Shown: positions 27,719-37,393 of the stretch, one piece after another
How positions within the stretch are numbered: the stretch's first letter is position 1
Layout: each line of letters starts with the position of its first letter
NCBI GenBank assembly: GCA_947593975.1
Contig: CANQDW010000004.1
Location: 1-64,000 of the forward strand
Length of the DNA stretch: 64,000 nt
Reading direction: 5' to 3'
Source: an uncultured Lachnospiraceae bacterium
GTDB lineage: Bacteria; Bacillota; Clostridia; Lachnospirales; Lachnospiraceae
Notes under the pieces: model-generated
Database searches by the model: none
What the model saw: the letters and a program-made list of their open reading frames with translations, nothing else
Told to the model about the DNA's origin: nothing
Made by a program: the position numbers and the translations under genes

Positions 27719-28511
27719 CAGACAAGCATATTGTTAAATGCCAGAAAGATTTTTGGAGCACTTTAAATGATAGAAATAAGGTATCCAAGAATATTTTGTT
27801 GAATCATCATGTACAGACTGTCGAAGTAGAAGACAAAAAGATTCTTAGAATTGATATCCCGGCGGCAGACAAGCATGATAAACCGGTTTATATTGGAACG
27901 AATCCAATGAAAGGTACTTATAAAAGAGATTATGAAGGTGACTTTATCTGTACTGAAGAGGCAGTAAGGGCAATGTTCGCAGACCAGAGAGATGTGTCCG
28001 GTGATGTGGAAGTGCTGGATGAGTTAGGATTGGATGTGCTGAACAAGGATACGATAAAAGGCTATAGAATTATTTTTGAACAGCTCCATAGCGGACATCC
28101 ATGGAATGCCCTTGAAAATGATGAGTTTCTTATGAAGTTAAGGGCTGCGGCAAAGAATAAGAACGGAACATTATCTCCAACGATAGCAGGGCTTTTATTC
28201 TTTGGAGAAGCTTACCATATTACTGAGATTTTTCCTGATTATTTTCTTGATTATCGTGAGGAATGTGATGATAAAGCGGTACGTTGGCTGTTTCGCACAC
28301 ATTCTAATGAGGGTGATTGGAGTGGTAATATATACGACTTTTTCTGTAAGGTGCGTACAAGAATGGAAGTATTTCAACGCAGAAAGTAATGGAGACATGC
28401 GATTATAAATCCAGAACCGGAGCAAGAAAGTTAATAGATAAAATGATTAATGCAGGTCTGATAGAAAAATTTGGTGAAAGAGCAAATACAATTTATAGAA
28501 TAAAAAAATAG
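27694..28511 (+). pseudogene. Remnant of an AlbA_2 (Schlafen-like) putative DNA-binding/transcriptional regulator
   Basis: DSFTVEGLTDKHIVKCQKDFWSTLNDRNKVSKNILLNHHVQTVEV... lacking N-terminus, stop at 28389, then frameshifted C-term KSRTGARKLIDKMINAGLIEKFGERANTIYRIKK. Confidence 0.65.
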
Positions 28512-28517
28512 ATTGAT

Positions 28518-28628
28518 GGTCACTTTAAATACTAGAATGACCAATAGGTGGTCACTTTTATGATTAAGTGACCACTAAGTGGTCACTGGAGTCCACCGAG
28601 TGACCATCGAGTGACCACCGAGTGACCA
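28518..28628. repeat. Cluster of seven GTGACC/GGTCAC hexamers
   Basis: Read directly in both orientations. Confidence 0.7.
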
Positions 28629-28671
28629 CCCGAATCAATGTGAAGAGTAATCTATGCAGGCAGAACTGTAG

Positions 28672-30036
28672 TCATACGGATTTATCTTCACATTTCTTAA
28701 ATATCCTCTTTAAAAATACAACAGCGGCAGCAGAGAGGATCAGTTCGGCGCAAAATTGCGAATAGCTCAGGCCGTATAAAGGAAACAGCCTGTCAAGGAT
28801 AACTATTGCCGGTATCTCGAGTATGCATTTCCTAAGGACTGCAAATATGAGCGAGTACATCCCGAAACCGCATGCCTGAAATACTCCGACTGCAAGAAAA
28901 TCCATACACAAAAACGGAAGCGCAAGGCAGAATCCGCGCAGCATGATCTTGCCGTGACTTATGATCACATCGTTCTTTATGAATAAACCTGTGAGCATAC
29001 CTGAATTTATATAATAAAATACTGCGATCGCAGTTATAAATGCGATTGATAATTTAGCTGTAAACATGAAAGCTTTTTTCATTCTTTTAGAATCCCTGCT
29101 GGCGTAATTATAGCTTACGAGCGGCATTATTCCCTGTGAGAGGCCAAATACAATATATGTTGGGATCATATTTATTTTCTGTGTGATGCCTATTGCCGCA
29201 ACGGCGTCAGAGCCGTATGAAGAAGCAAGATTGTTGAGTATAGTCATTCCGGTCACATTGAGAAGATTCTGTATTGATGCCGGGATCCCCACGGAAAATA
29301 TACCTTTCAAAATATGTTTTTTAAATGATATAAAAGAAGGTTTAATGCATACGAAGGTATTATTTTTTTTGATAAATATGTATATGAAGAAATACATACA
29401 GGCGGCGCAGTTTGATATAAATGTTGCCAGGCCTGCGCCTGCAGCGCCCATATCAAGGAAATTGTGATGTATAAACAGCGGGTCAAGTATGATGTTCAGG
29501 ATACATCCGCTCATAGTCCCTATACTTGCATGAAAAGATGCTCCTTCTGCGCGTACGAGATATGCAAGCACCACATTCAGTATAGCAGGCGTGGCCCCGC
29601 ATGTAACGGTCCAGAAAAGATAATCCGAAGTAGGGGATATTGTATCGGCGGCAGCTCCGAGCGTGTGAAGAAGCGGCGCATTAAATACAGTATATAAAAG
29701 AGAAAATATAATACCGCATAGAAGGCTCATATAGAATCCAAGGCAGGAGCTTCTGTATACGGTATCATAATGTTTGCTTCCGAGAGCGCGGCTCATCATA
29801 CTTGACGAACCAACCCCAAACAGGTTGTTTACGGCATTAAAAGCAAGCAAAACCGGCGCTGCCAGCGTAATGGCGGCATTTTGTACGGGATCATTTATCA
29901 TTCCGACAAAAAATGTATCGGCAAGATTATATATGATCATTACAAGAGAACTTAGTATTGTAGGAACTGCAAGCTTTGCCACGGCTTTAGATACGGGCAT
30001 CTGTTCAAACAGATATATCTTATCTTCATTATTCAT
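28672..30036 (-). CDS. MATE family efflux transporter
   Basis: PTILSSLVMIIYNLADTFFVG; about 12 TM segments. Confidence 0.9.
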   Translation of the reverse strand: MNNEDKIYLFEQMPVSKAVAKLAVPTILSSLVMIIYNLADTFFVGMINDPVQNAAITLAAPVLLAFNAVNNLFGVGSSSMMSRALGSKHYDTVYRSSCLGFYMSLLCGIIFSLLYTVFNAPLLHTLGAAADTISPTSDYLFWTVTCGATPAILNVVLAYLVRAEGASFHASIGTMSGCILNIILDPLFIHHNFLDMGAAGAGLATFISNCAACMYFFIYIFIKKNNTFVCIKPSFISFKKHILKGIFSVGIPASIQNLLNVTGMTILNNLASSYGSDAVAAIGITQKINMIPTYIVFGLSQGIMPLVSYNYASRDSKRMKKAFMFTAKLSIAFITAIAVFYYINSGMLTGLFIKNDVIISHGKIMLRGFCLALPFLCMDFLAVGVFQACGFGMYSLIFAVLRKCILEIPAIVILDRLFPLYGLSYSQFCAELILSAAAVVFLKRIFKKCEDKSV

Positions 30037-30264
30037 ATAACGGTCTTCTTTCATTCACGTATAAAAATTGCAGTGTTATGATATCATAAAGGAGAAAGTT
30101 TTACAACGTTTAGAACAGATGACGCATATGATAAGAATCATAATGCTTAACGTATGAGAGCCGCCTTATGTGCGGTTTTTTTGTTTTAGTTTATCACACC
30201 TTGGCGCATAGTATTGATAGGTTTATGCATTTATGATAAAATATGCTCACTTATTAGGAGAAGG

Positions 30265-30954
30265 ATGAAAAACGGTATGTTAAACGGCAGAGTTATTATC
30301 GCAGAAGATGATATCATGTTAAATAAGGCTTTGTGCAGGACGTTTTCAAACGCGGGATATGAAGCGCGCTCAGCTGCGTCCGTACGGGAAGCGGAAGCTT
30401 TTATGAAGGAGGGAGCGTCGCTTATGATAATCGACGTGGGACTTCCGGACGGGGACGGTTTTTTTCTCTGCAAAAAGGCGCGCAAAACGCAAAACCTTCC
30501 GGTTATTTTCCTTACGGCGCGTGATGAAGAGACCGATATGCTGAGAGGATTTGACTGCGGCGCGGATGATTATCTTGTAAAGCCGTTTTCCATGCCTGTG
30601 CTGTTAAAGCATGCGGAGGCTGTTTTGCGAAGGACGAAAAGCGATGAGCCGGAGATATTTTTTTATGAGGATATCAGTATAGATTTTGAGCGCAAAAGGG
30701 TGTTAAGGCAGGGAGAGACCGTCAATTTGACGTTAAAAGAGTACAGTCTGCTTGAACTGCTTGCAAAAAACAGGAAAAAAGTGATCACAAGACAGATGAT
30801 GTTAGAGAAACTATGGGACAGCAGCGGTTCATTCGTAGAGGAAAATACAGTAAATGTCACGCTGTCAAGGCTTAGGAAAAAAATTGAGCCGGATCCGGCA
30901 AATCCCATTTATATAAAAAATGTGTTTGGAATAGGATATACGTTTGGAGATTGA
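30265..30954 (+). CDS. OmpR-family response regulator (BceR-like)
   Basis: Receiver plus winged helix; followed by HK and BceAB-type ABC genes. Confidence 0.9.
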   Translation: MKNGMLNGRVIIAEDDIMLNKALCRTFSNAGYEARSAASVREAEAFMKEGASLMIIDVGLPDGDGFFLCKKARKTQNLPVIFLTARDEETDMLRGFDCGADDYLVKPFSMPVLLKHAEAVLRRTKSDEPEIFFYEDISIDFERKRVLRQGETVNLTLKEYSLLELLAKNRKKVITRQMMLEKLWDSSGSFVEENTVNVTLSRLRKKIEPDPANPIYIKNVFGIGYTFGD

Positions 30955-30956
30955 TC

Positions 30957-31793
30957 ATGTTTCAAAAAAGGAAAGAGATGGAGACGTTTTCCCTTATGTT
31001 GGATAAGCTGTTAAACGGGGAAGATCTGGACGCCCACATTGAGTATCTGGATGACCTGCCGTCTAAGATACGGTATCAGCTGCTGCGTCTGTCAGAGAAA
31101 ATGAAGGAAATAAAAGCTCAATCGGAAAAAGAGCGAAACGAGGTGCGCAGGCGCATCGCCGAGACCGCGCATCAGATGCGAAGCCCTCTTGCCAATATGA
31201 AAAGTTATCTGGAACTTTTAGAAAATGCAGAAAGCGAAAAAGAACGGGCGGAGTATACCAAGGCGGCGGAAAATGCGGGAGAGCAGCTGCATTTCCTGAC
31301 AGAAGGGTTTATAAAGACGGCAAGGCTTGAAAACCATATTATCCAGATAAGGCGCGAGGCGGATGCGCTTTCGCATACGATCATGCAGAGTATCTTAAAG
31401 GTAAAAAAAGCGGCGGATGAAAAACATATCTTTATCGAACTTGATATGGATGAAAAGCTTGAAACCGCCCACGACGCAAACTGGCTTGGCGAGGCTGTGT
31501 ATAATATCCTTGAAAACAGCGTAAAATATTCGCCGGAGGGTTCCGTAATACATGTGTCGGCAATTAAGAATGAGATGTATACGCATATTGCCGTGTCGGA
31601 CGCGGGGATCGGTATTGAAGAAGGAGAGGAAGGAAAGATATTCCGGCGGTTCTACCGGGGAAAGAAAACGAACGGGCAGCCGGGATTCGGGCTGGGACTT
31701 TATATTGCAAGGGAGATCGTCCTTATGCACGGCGGTTTTGTGAAAGCCGCGCGGAAAGATCCGGGATTGGAAATCTCTGTTTTTTTGCCGTAA
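30957..31793 (+). CDS. Sensor histidine kinase
   Basis: AETAHQMRSPLANMKSYLELL H-box; FGLGLYIAREIVLMHGG. Confidence 0.88.
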   Translation: MFQKRKEMETFSLMLDKLLNGEDLDAHIEYLDDLPSKIRYQLLRLSEKMKEIKAQSEKERNEVRRRIAETAHQMRSPLANMKSYLELLENAESEKERAEYTKAAENAGEQLHFLTEGFIKTARLENHIIQIRREADALSHTIMQSILKVKKAADEKHIFIELDMDEKLETAHDANWLGEAVYNILENSVKYSPEGSVIHVSAIKNEMYTHIAVSDAGIGIEEGEEGKIFRRFYRGKKTNGQPGFGLGLYIAREIVLMHGGFVKAARKDPGLEISVFLP

Positions 31794-31824
31794 TGTAAGC
31801 AGATTGTAAGAACTTCCTGTTAAG
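31794..31824 (+). promoter_or_regulatory. TGTAAG-N5-TGTAAG direct repeat (response-regulator site candidate)
   Basis: TGTAAG at 31794 and 31805, TGTTAAG at 31818, upstream of the ABC genes. Confidence 0.5.
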
Positions 31825-31853
31825 ATCAGCATATAAAGACGGGAGGGTTAAAA

Positions 31854-32519
31854 ATGGATATATTAACAACAAAGGATTTAAAGAAAATCTATCGGACTCC
31901 GTCAGGCGAAGTGCGCGCCCTGGACGGAGTTTCTATTTCTGTAGAAGAGGGCGCGTTTGTTTCTGTTACGGGTTCGTCGGGAAGCGGAAAGACTACGCTT
32001 CTTAATATGCTCGGAGGCTTAGATAGCCCTACGGAGGGATCTGTTATCGTACGCGGGGAGGATATAAGCAAATTAAAGAACGACGAACTTACCGTGTTTC
32101 GGAGAAGGAATATCGGGTTTGTATTTCAGGATTACAATCTCGTTCCGGTGCTCAATGTGTATGAGAATATCATGCTTCCGCTCAGGCTGGATGGCAGAGA
32201 GGCCGATGATGCGTTTATTGAGCGCATTATCGATACGCTAAAGCTGTGCGACAAACTTGACAGTATGCCGTATATGCTGTCAGGCGGCCTGAAACAGCGC
32301 GCTGCGATCGCAAGGGCGCTGTCTGCGAAGCCGGCAGTGATACTTGCGGACGAGCCGACCGGAAACTTAGATTCCGTTACGGGAATGGAAGTAGTCGGCC
32401 TGATGAAATCCAGCGCGGAGCTGTTTCATCAGACTATTGTAGTCGTAACGCATAATGAAGAGATTGCGCAGATGACGGATTATATTATCAGGATCGAAGA
32501 CGGTAAGGTGAGGGGTTGA
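31854..32519 (+). CDS. ABC transporter ATP-binding protein (BceA/MacB type)
   Basis: GSSGSGKTTLLNMLGGLD; VILADEPTGNLDS. Confidence 0.92.
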   Translation: MDILTTKDLKKIYRTPSGEVRALDGVSISVEEGAFVSVTGSSGSGKTTLLNMLGGLDSPTEGSVIVRGEDISKLKNDELTVFRRRNIGFVFQDYNLVPVLNVYENIMLPLRLDGREADDAFIERIIDTLKLCDKLDSMPYMLSGGLKQRAAIARALSAKPAVILADEPTGNLDSVTGMEVVGLMKSSAELFHQTIVVVTHNEEIAQMTDYIIRIEDGKVRG

Positions 32520-32523
32520 AAGT

Positions 32524-35082
32524 ATGAAGAATAATAATAAAAAAGTAATAGTTCAGTTTGCCAAAAAGCAGTATAAAGCCGAGTTTAAGCGGCATATGGT
32601 CCTTATCTTCGCAGCTGCGTTTGCGGTAATGACGCTTTTTTCCGTATTCAGTTTTGCATACGGAAAACTTGAAACCGATATGCTGCGTGAAGCAAGGATG
32701 AGAGGCGCGGTATCGAATACGAAGCTTGAAGATGCCACAAAAGAACAGTATGAGCAGATAAAAAAGCTGCACTACGTTAAAGATGTCGGCAAATGCATAC
32801 AGTTTGGCAATTTATCCGTGTCAACATGCGCGGTACTTGACGACGCTGCGTGGGAAAAAATAAAAAAACCCGCATTTACGGATATATGCGGGACATATCC
32901 TAAAGAAAAAATGGAGATCATGCTTCCTGTGAGCGTACTTGACGCAATGCAGATAAAAGAACCGTATGTGGGCATGAAAGTACACGCAGGCATTTCCTTT
33001 TTTGATGAGAACGCTAAAGCCGGGGAATATGACTTCGTTTTGTCAGGATACTATACGGAATATATCGACACTGTGCGGTACGGACTTCCGGAGACGTATT
33101 TTTCCAAGGAGTTCCTTGATTCTGTGAGCGGCACCGGCTATCCCGATATGACGCTGTATATCAGGCAGAATGACACAATGAGCGGGATAGATGCCGAGAA
33201 CGCGCTCTATCGCGATGTTGAAACGCGCGATGTAAACCAGCAGTTTCTGGGATATGACACGGCGGCGGGAAAGGCGTTTTTTACTCTGGCGGGAGGATTT
33301 GATACAGCGCTTATACTTGCGGTTGTTATCTTGATTAGCGCAGGGCTTCTCATATATAATGTGCTTCATATCTCTTTTCAGAGTAATGTGCGCGGATACG
33401 GACTTCTAAAGACTATCGGAACGACAAAAAAGCAGCTTAAGGATATTGCGCGCCTGCAGATCAAAAAGGACGTCTTATACGGAAGCCTGATCGGAATGAC
33501 CGCGGGTATACTTATTGCGCTTGTACTTATCCCGGCGCTGTTATCAAGGATGTATCTGTACGGATTCGGAAGCGCTGCGGGGATGATAACTTTCCATCCG
33601 CTTTTTCTTGCGGCTTCGGTCATTTTTGTTGGCATAGCCGCATATTTTTGTTCCATGCTCGCCGTAAGGCGCACGCTTAAGCTTACGCCCGTAGAGGCGA
33701 TGGGCTATATGGAAAATATTGGCGGCGTAAACTTAAGGAAAAAGAGTATCCGCAAAAAAAGGCATATTGTTTCCGTGCCGTATATGGCGTGGCGCAATAT
33801 CCTCCGGTTTAAAAAGCGTTTCTTTATCAGCGCCGCATGCCTTAGCCTTGGATTTATAGTATCGCTTGGCATAATTATGATTTCTAAAGGTGTGGATACA
33901 AAAAATGAAATCGAATACGATCTGCCTGATATCTCTGTCATAACAAGGATGAATGAAAATTTTTATCAGTCATATAAACCGTGCGATATTTTCCCGGACA
34001 GCCTGATAAACCGTATACAGGCGGTCTGCGAAAACCAAAACTGCGTTGTCGAAAGAGGAGGCTTTGGGGAGATAGCGGTAGAAAACGAAGTGTTTGACCC
34101 GGTACGGGAAGGCATGGATACGTCAATCTATTTTTACCGCATGCCGTGCACGGTCCAGATCAAGAGCGATGAATACTTAAGCCGATTAAAGGCATTTGCG
34201 GAAGAACAGGGACTGTATCTTGACGTGGATCCCGTACTTAACGGCGATGGCGTGATATTTCTCCATGACCATAGGCTTTCCCATGAAGGTATTGAGATGA
34301 GTAAAGATACGATCGGAAAGACGTTGGAAATATATGGCGAAAATAATACAAAAGCGGATATGCGTTTTTGCGGTTATCTGGATATAAGGCAGGAAAACCT
34401 GCCTGACATCAATAATACCTGGATGAGCGGAAACGGCGTTTTTCTTATTGTAAGCGAAAAAGGGTTTGGGAATATACCGGTAACGAAACAAAACTTTCTC
34501 GTGAATATATGCGCGGACGCTGACAAAAGGGCCGCCCTGGGACGCGAAGTAAAAAAACTTACCGAAGAGTATAACAGCCTGTATCCTCCGGATGAATACG
34601 GCAATCAGGATTTCAGAACGCTTGATATACAGCTTAAAACCGATATCCTGCAGGAAATGAGGGATTATATCGTTTCAAACAGGCTGGCGCTCGGAGCCTT
34701 ATGCGCGGTTTTGCTCCTTATGGGCATCGTTAATTATATGGATGTGGAGATTGCGGGTATTTCCATAAGGAAAAAAGAACTTGCGGTAATGGAAAGCATA
34801 GGGCTTACGGGAAAGCAGCTTAAGCGGATGCTGATCCTTGAGGGAGTTTTTTACAGTACGATAATTACGGCGATTACAGGATTTTTCGGCGGAGGGATTT
34901 TATTTCTGGCGGGAAGGATAATGAGTAAAAGGATGGATTATTTTGTGTTCCGCTATCCGATCGCGGAATTTATCGTCTGCGCCGTAGCGCTGTTTATTTC
35001 ATGCGCCGTCATCGTGCTTTTGCTGTATCAATGGTACGGCAAAAGGAGCGTTTCCGAAAAGCTTAGGATGTATACGGATTAA
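32524..35082 (+). CDS. FtsX-like permease (BceB type)
   Basis: 852 aa, FtsX domains: YGLLKTIGTTKKQLKDIARLQ; LAVMESIGLTGKQLKRMLILEG. Confidence 0.88.
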   Translation: MKNNNKKVIVQFAKKQYKAEFKRHMVLIFAAAFAVMTLFSVFSFAYGKLETDMLREARMRGAVSNTKLEDATKEQYEQIKKLHYVKDVGKCIQFGNLSVSTCAVLDDAAWEKIKKPAFTDICGTYPKEKMEIMLPVSVLDAMQIKEPYVGMKVHAGISFFDENAKAGEYDFVLSGYYTEYIDTVRYGLPETYFSKEFLDSVSGTGYPDMTLYIRQNDTMSGIDAENALYRDVETRDVNQQFLGYDTAAGKAFFTLAGGFDTALILAVVILISAGLLIYNVLHISFQSNVRGYGLLKTIGTTKKQLKDIARLQIKKDVLYGSLIGMTAGILIALVLIPALLSRMYLYGFGSAAGMITFHPLFLAASVIFVGIAAYFCSMLAVRRTLKLTPVEAMGYMENIGGVNLRKKSIRKKRHIVSVPYMAWRNILRFKKRFFISAACLSLGFIVSLGIIMISKGVDTKNEIEYDLPDISVITRMNENFYQSYKPCDIFPDSLINRIQAVCENQNCVVERGGFGEIAVENEVFDPVREGMDTSIYFYRMPCTVQIKSDEYLSRLKAFAEEQGLYLDVDPVLNGDGVIFLHDHRLSHEGIEMSKDTIGKTLEIYGENNTKADMRFCGYLDIRQENLPDINNTWMSGNGVFLIVSEKGFGNIPVTKQNFLVNICADADKRAALGREVKKLTEEYNSLYPPDEYGNQDFRTLDIQLKTDILQEMRDYIVSNRLALGALCAVLLLMGIVNYMDVEIAGISIRKKELAVMESIGLTGKQLKRMLILEGVFYSTIITAITGFFGGGILFLAGRIMSKRMDYFVFRYPIAEFIVCAVALFISCAVIVLLLYQWYGKRSVSEKLRMYTD

Positions 35083-35097
35083 AAATCATAAATATAC

Positions 35098-35126
35098 TTG
35101 CACAAATGTCCGGTAAAGTGTAAAAT
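35098..35126 (+). promoter_or_regulatory. Promoter TTGCAC-17-TAAAAT upstream of cysK
   Basis: Seen directly. Confidence 0.6.
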
Positions 35127-35180
35127 CTAATTGATTATATAAAAGAACCTGAAATATGGTCATTGAAAGGGAATATTAGG

Positions 35181-36107
35181 ATGTTTTATGAAAATATACT
35201 GGATGCGATAGGCAATACCCCGATCATCAGGCTGAACCGTATGACAAACCCGGACGATGCAAGGATACTTGTCAAATTTGAAGGCTTGAATGTGGGCGGT
35301 TCGATTAAAACGAGAACTGCCTACAATATGATATGCGCAGCTGAAGAAAAGGGAATCCTGAAACCTGATTCTATAATAGTAGAACCTACGAGCGGCAATC
35401 AGGGAATAGGCCTTGCGCTTGTTGGCGCGGTGAAAGGGTATAAGACGATAATAATCATGCCGGACTCGGTAAGCAAGGAAAGAAAGATGCTTGTAGAACA
35501 TTATGGGGCGGAAGTTATACTGGTGCACGATAAGGGAAATATCGGCGACTGTATCGATGAGTGTATACAAAAGGCGGATGAGATGGGAAAGAGCGATCCG
35601 CGCGTTTACATACCGCAGCAGTTTGAAAACGATGCGAACCCGCAGGCGCATAAGATACATACCGGTATTGAGATACTAAAACAAGTAGACGGACCTATAG
35701 ACGGTTTCTGTTCGGGAATAGGAACCGGCGGAACGATCACGGGAATCGGAGAGACGCTAAAGAAGGTCAATCCGGACATTACGATATGGGCAGTAGAACC
35801 CGAAAACGCCGCGATATTGGCAGGAGGTACCGTCGGCGCGCATATCCAGATGGGAATAGGCGACGGGGTGATCCCGGGAGTGCTGAATCAGAACATCTAT
35901 GAAGATATAGTCGTTATATCGGATAAAGAGGCGCTTCAGACTGCTAAAGACCTCGCACGTTATGAAGGGATCATGTGCGGCATCTCAAGCGGCACCAATG
36001 TGGCGGCTGCGCTTAAGCTGGCGCGCAGGCTTGGAAAAGGAAAGACAGTGGTGACGGTTCTGCCGGATACTGCGGAGAGATATTTTTCTACGCCTTTGTT
36101 TGAGTAA
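35181..36107 (+). CDS. cysK: Cysteine synthase A
   Basis: NILDAIGNTPIIRLN; GGSIKTRTAYNMI; PTSGNQGIGLA. Confidence 0.92.
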   Translation: MFYENILDAIGNTPIIRLNRMTNPDDARILVKFEGLNVGGSIKTRTAYNMICAAEEKGILKPDSIIVEPTSGNQGIGLALVGAVKGYKTIIIMPDSVSKERKMLVEHYGAEVILVHDKGNIGDCIDECIQKADEMGKSDPRVYIPQQFENDANPQAHKIHTGIEILKQVDGPIDGFCSGIGTGGTITGIGETLKKVNPDITIWAVEPENAAILAGGTVGAHIQMGIGDGVIPGVLNQNIYEDIVVISDKEALQTAKDLARYEGIMCGISSGTNVAAALKLARRLGKGKTVVTVLPDTAERYFSTPLFE

Positions 36108-36131
36108 AATATAAAAAGAAAGAGGTATTTT

Positions 36132-37031
36132 ATGGGGGACTATATAATAAGCTGTTCGTCAACCGCGGATCTGTCGAAAGAGCATTTTGAAAAAAGGGAT
36201 ATAAAGTATATATGTTTTCATTTTGAGCTTGACGGGAAACAGTATACTGACGATCTGGGGCAGTCTATTGCGTTTGAAGATTTCTACAGGGCTATGGAAA
36301 ACGGCGCGATGACGAGGACGTCGCAGATCAATGCGGATGAATTTGAAGAACATTTTGAAAAATACGTTTCCTGCGGGAAGGACCTTATCCATGTGAGCTT
36401 GTCGTCGGGGATTTCGGGCGTGGTCAATTCCGCGATGATCGCAAAGGCAAACCTTTCTGAAAAATATCCCGACAGAAAAATATATGTTGTCGATTCTCTT
36501 GCCGCATCGTCGGGCTATGGACTGCTTATGGATAAAATGGCGGATCTGCGCGATGAAGGCATGGGTATAGAAGAACTGTACAATTGGGTTATGGATAACA
36601 GGCTTGGCGTACAGCACTGGTTCTTTTCAACCGACCTGAAATATTATGTGCGCGGCGGAAGGATATCAAAGGCAGCAGGATTTTTCGGCGGAGCGCTGAA
36701 TATATGTCCGCTTCTTAATGTGGATAATGAAGGAAAGCTCATACCGCGCATGAAGATAAGGACTAAGAAGAAAGTTATCCGCGCCATAGCGGACATGATG
36801 GAAGAAAATGCTAAGGACGGACTTGATTATTCAGGCAAATGTTATATATCGCATTCCGCCTGTATAGACGACGCCAAAGCCGTGGCTAAGCTTGTTGAGG
36901 AAAGATTCCCAAATATTAACGGAAAGGTCCTGATCAATAATATAGGGACTACGATAGGAAGCCATACAGGACCGGGAACGGTAGCGTTGTTTTTCTGGGG
37001 AAACGGCTTAAACAGGGATTATACGTCTTGA
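36132..37031 (+). CDS. DegV family protein
   Basis: IISCSSTADLSKEHFEKRDIKYICFHFELDG; TSQINADEFEEHFE; HVSLSSGISG. Confidence 0.9.
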   Translation: MGDYIISCSSTADLSKEHFEKRDIKYICFHFELDGKQYTDDLGQSIAFEDFYRAMENGAMTRTSQINADEFEEHFEKYVSCGKDLIHVSLSSGISGVVNSAMIAKANLSEKYPDRKIYVVDSLAASSGYGLLMDKMADLRDEGMGIEELYNWVMDNRLGVQHWFFSTDLKYYVRGGRISKAAGFFGGALNICPLLNVDNEGKLIPRMKIRTKKKVIRAIADMMEENAKDGLDYSGKCYISHSACIDDAKAVAKLVEERFPNINGKVLINNIGTTIGSHTGPGTVALFFWGNGLNRDYTS

Positions 37032-37043
37032 ATGAAAGTATGT

Positions 37044-37085
37044 AATATGGAGCGCTGCCGCTTTGGCTGAAGCTCCATATTTGTT
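37044..37085. terminator. Bidirectional terminator hairpin
   Basis: aatatggagc ... gctccatatt between convergent genes. Confidence 0.65.
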
Positions 37086-37101
37086 GTACCGCTTAAAAAG
37101 A

Positions 37102-37287
37102 TCATTCAGCTTTCATCTTGAAAGATTCGCAGTCAGTACATTCTACTTGTGTAGGATTGCTTTCGTGCGTGCCAATCTGGATTTTGTCCAATGAACAATA
37201 GTCGGCAGTCTGGCAGTGATGCGCGCAGTTGTTTATTGTGCACTGAATAGATTCATTTTTTTCGGTATTGCAGTTATCGCAGGACAT
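37102..37287 (-). CDS. DUF1540 domain protein
   Basis: Cys-rich: IQCTINNCAHHCQTADYCSLDKIQIGTHESNPTQVECTDCESF. Confidence 0.85.
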   Translation of the reverse strand: MSCDNCNTEKNESIQCTINNCAHHCQTADYCSLDKIQIGTHESNPTQVECTDCESFKMKAE

Positions 37288-37393
37288 TTTGTCACCTCCT
37301 TTGGCTTATTTATATATAGTATTGCCTTTATTGCGATTAATATAATAGCCGATTTAAAATAATTTTTAGGATATGTTTTTGGGAAGTGTTTTT

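Noticed and set aside
28518-28628. Possible CRISPR fragment
   Set aside because: Motifs are only 6-7 bp, in both orientations, with irregular spacing
30130-30185. Hairpin gccgccttatgtgcggtttttttg between divergent MATE and RR genes
   Set aside because: Short stem with T-run; may be an orphan terminator or leader attenuator, but no upstream plus-strand gene supports a firm call
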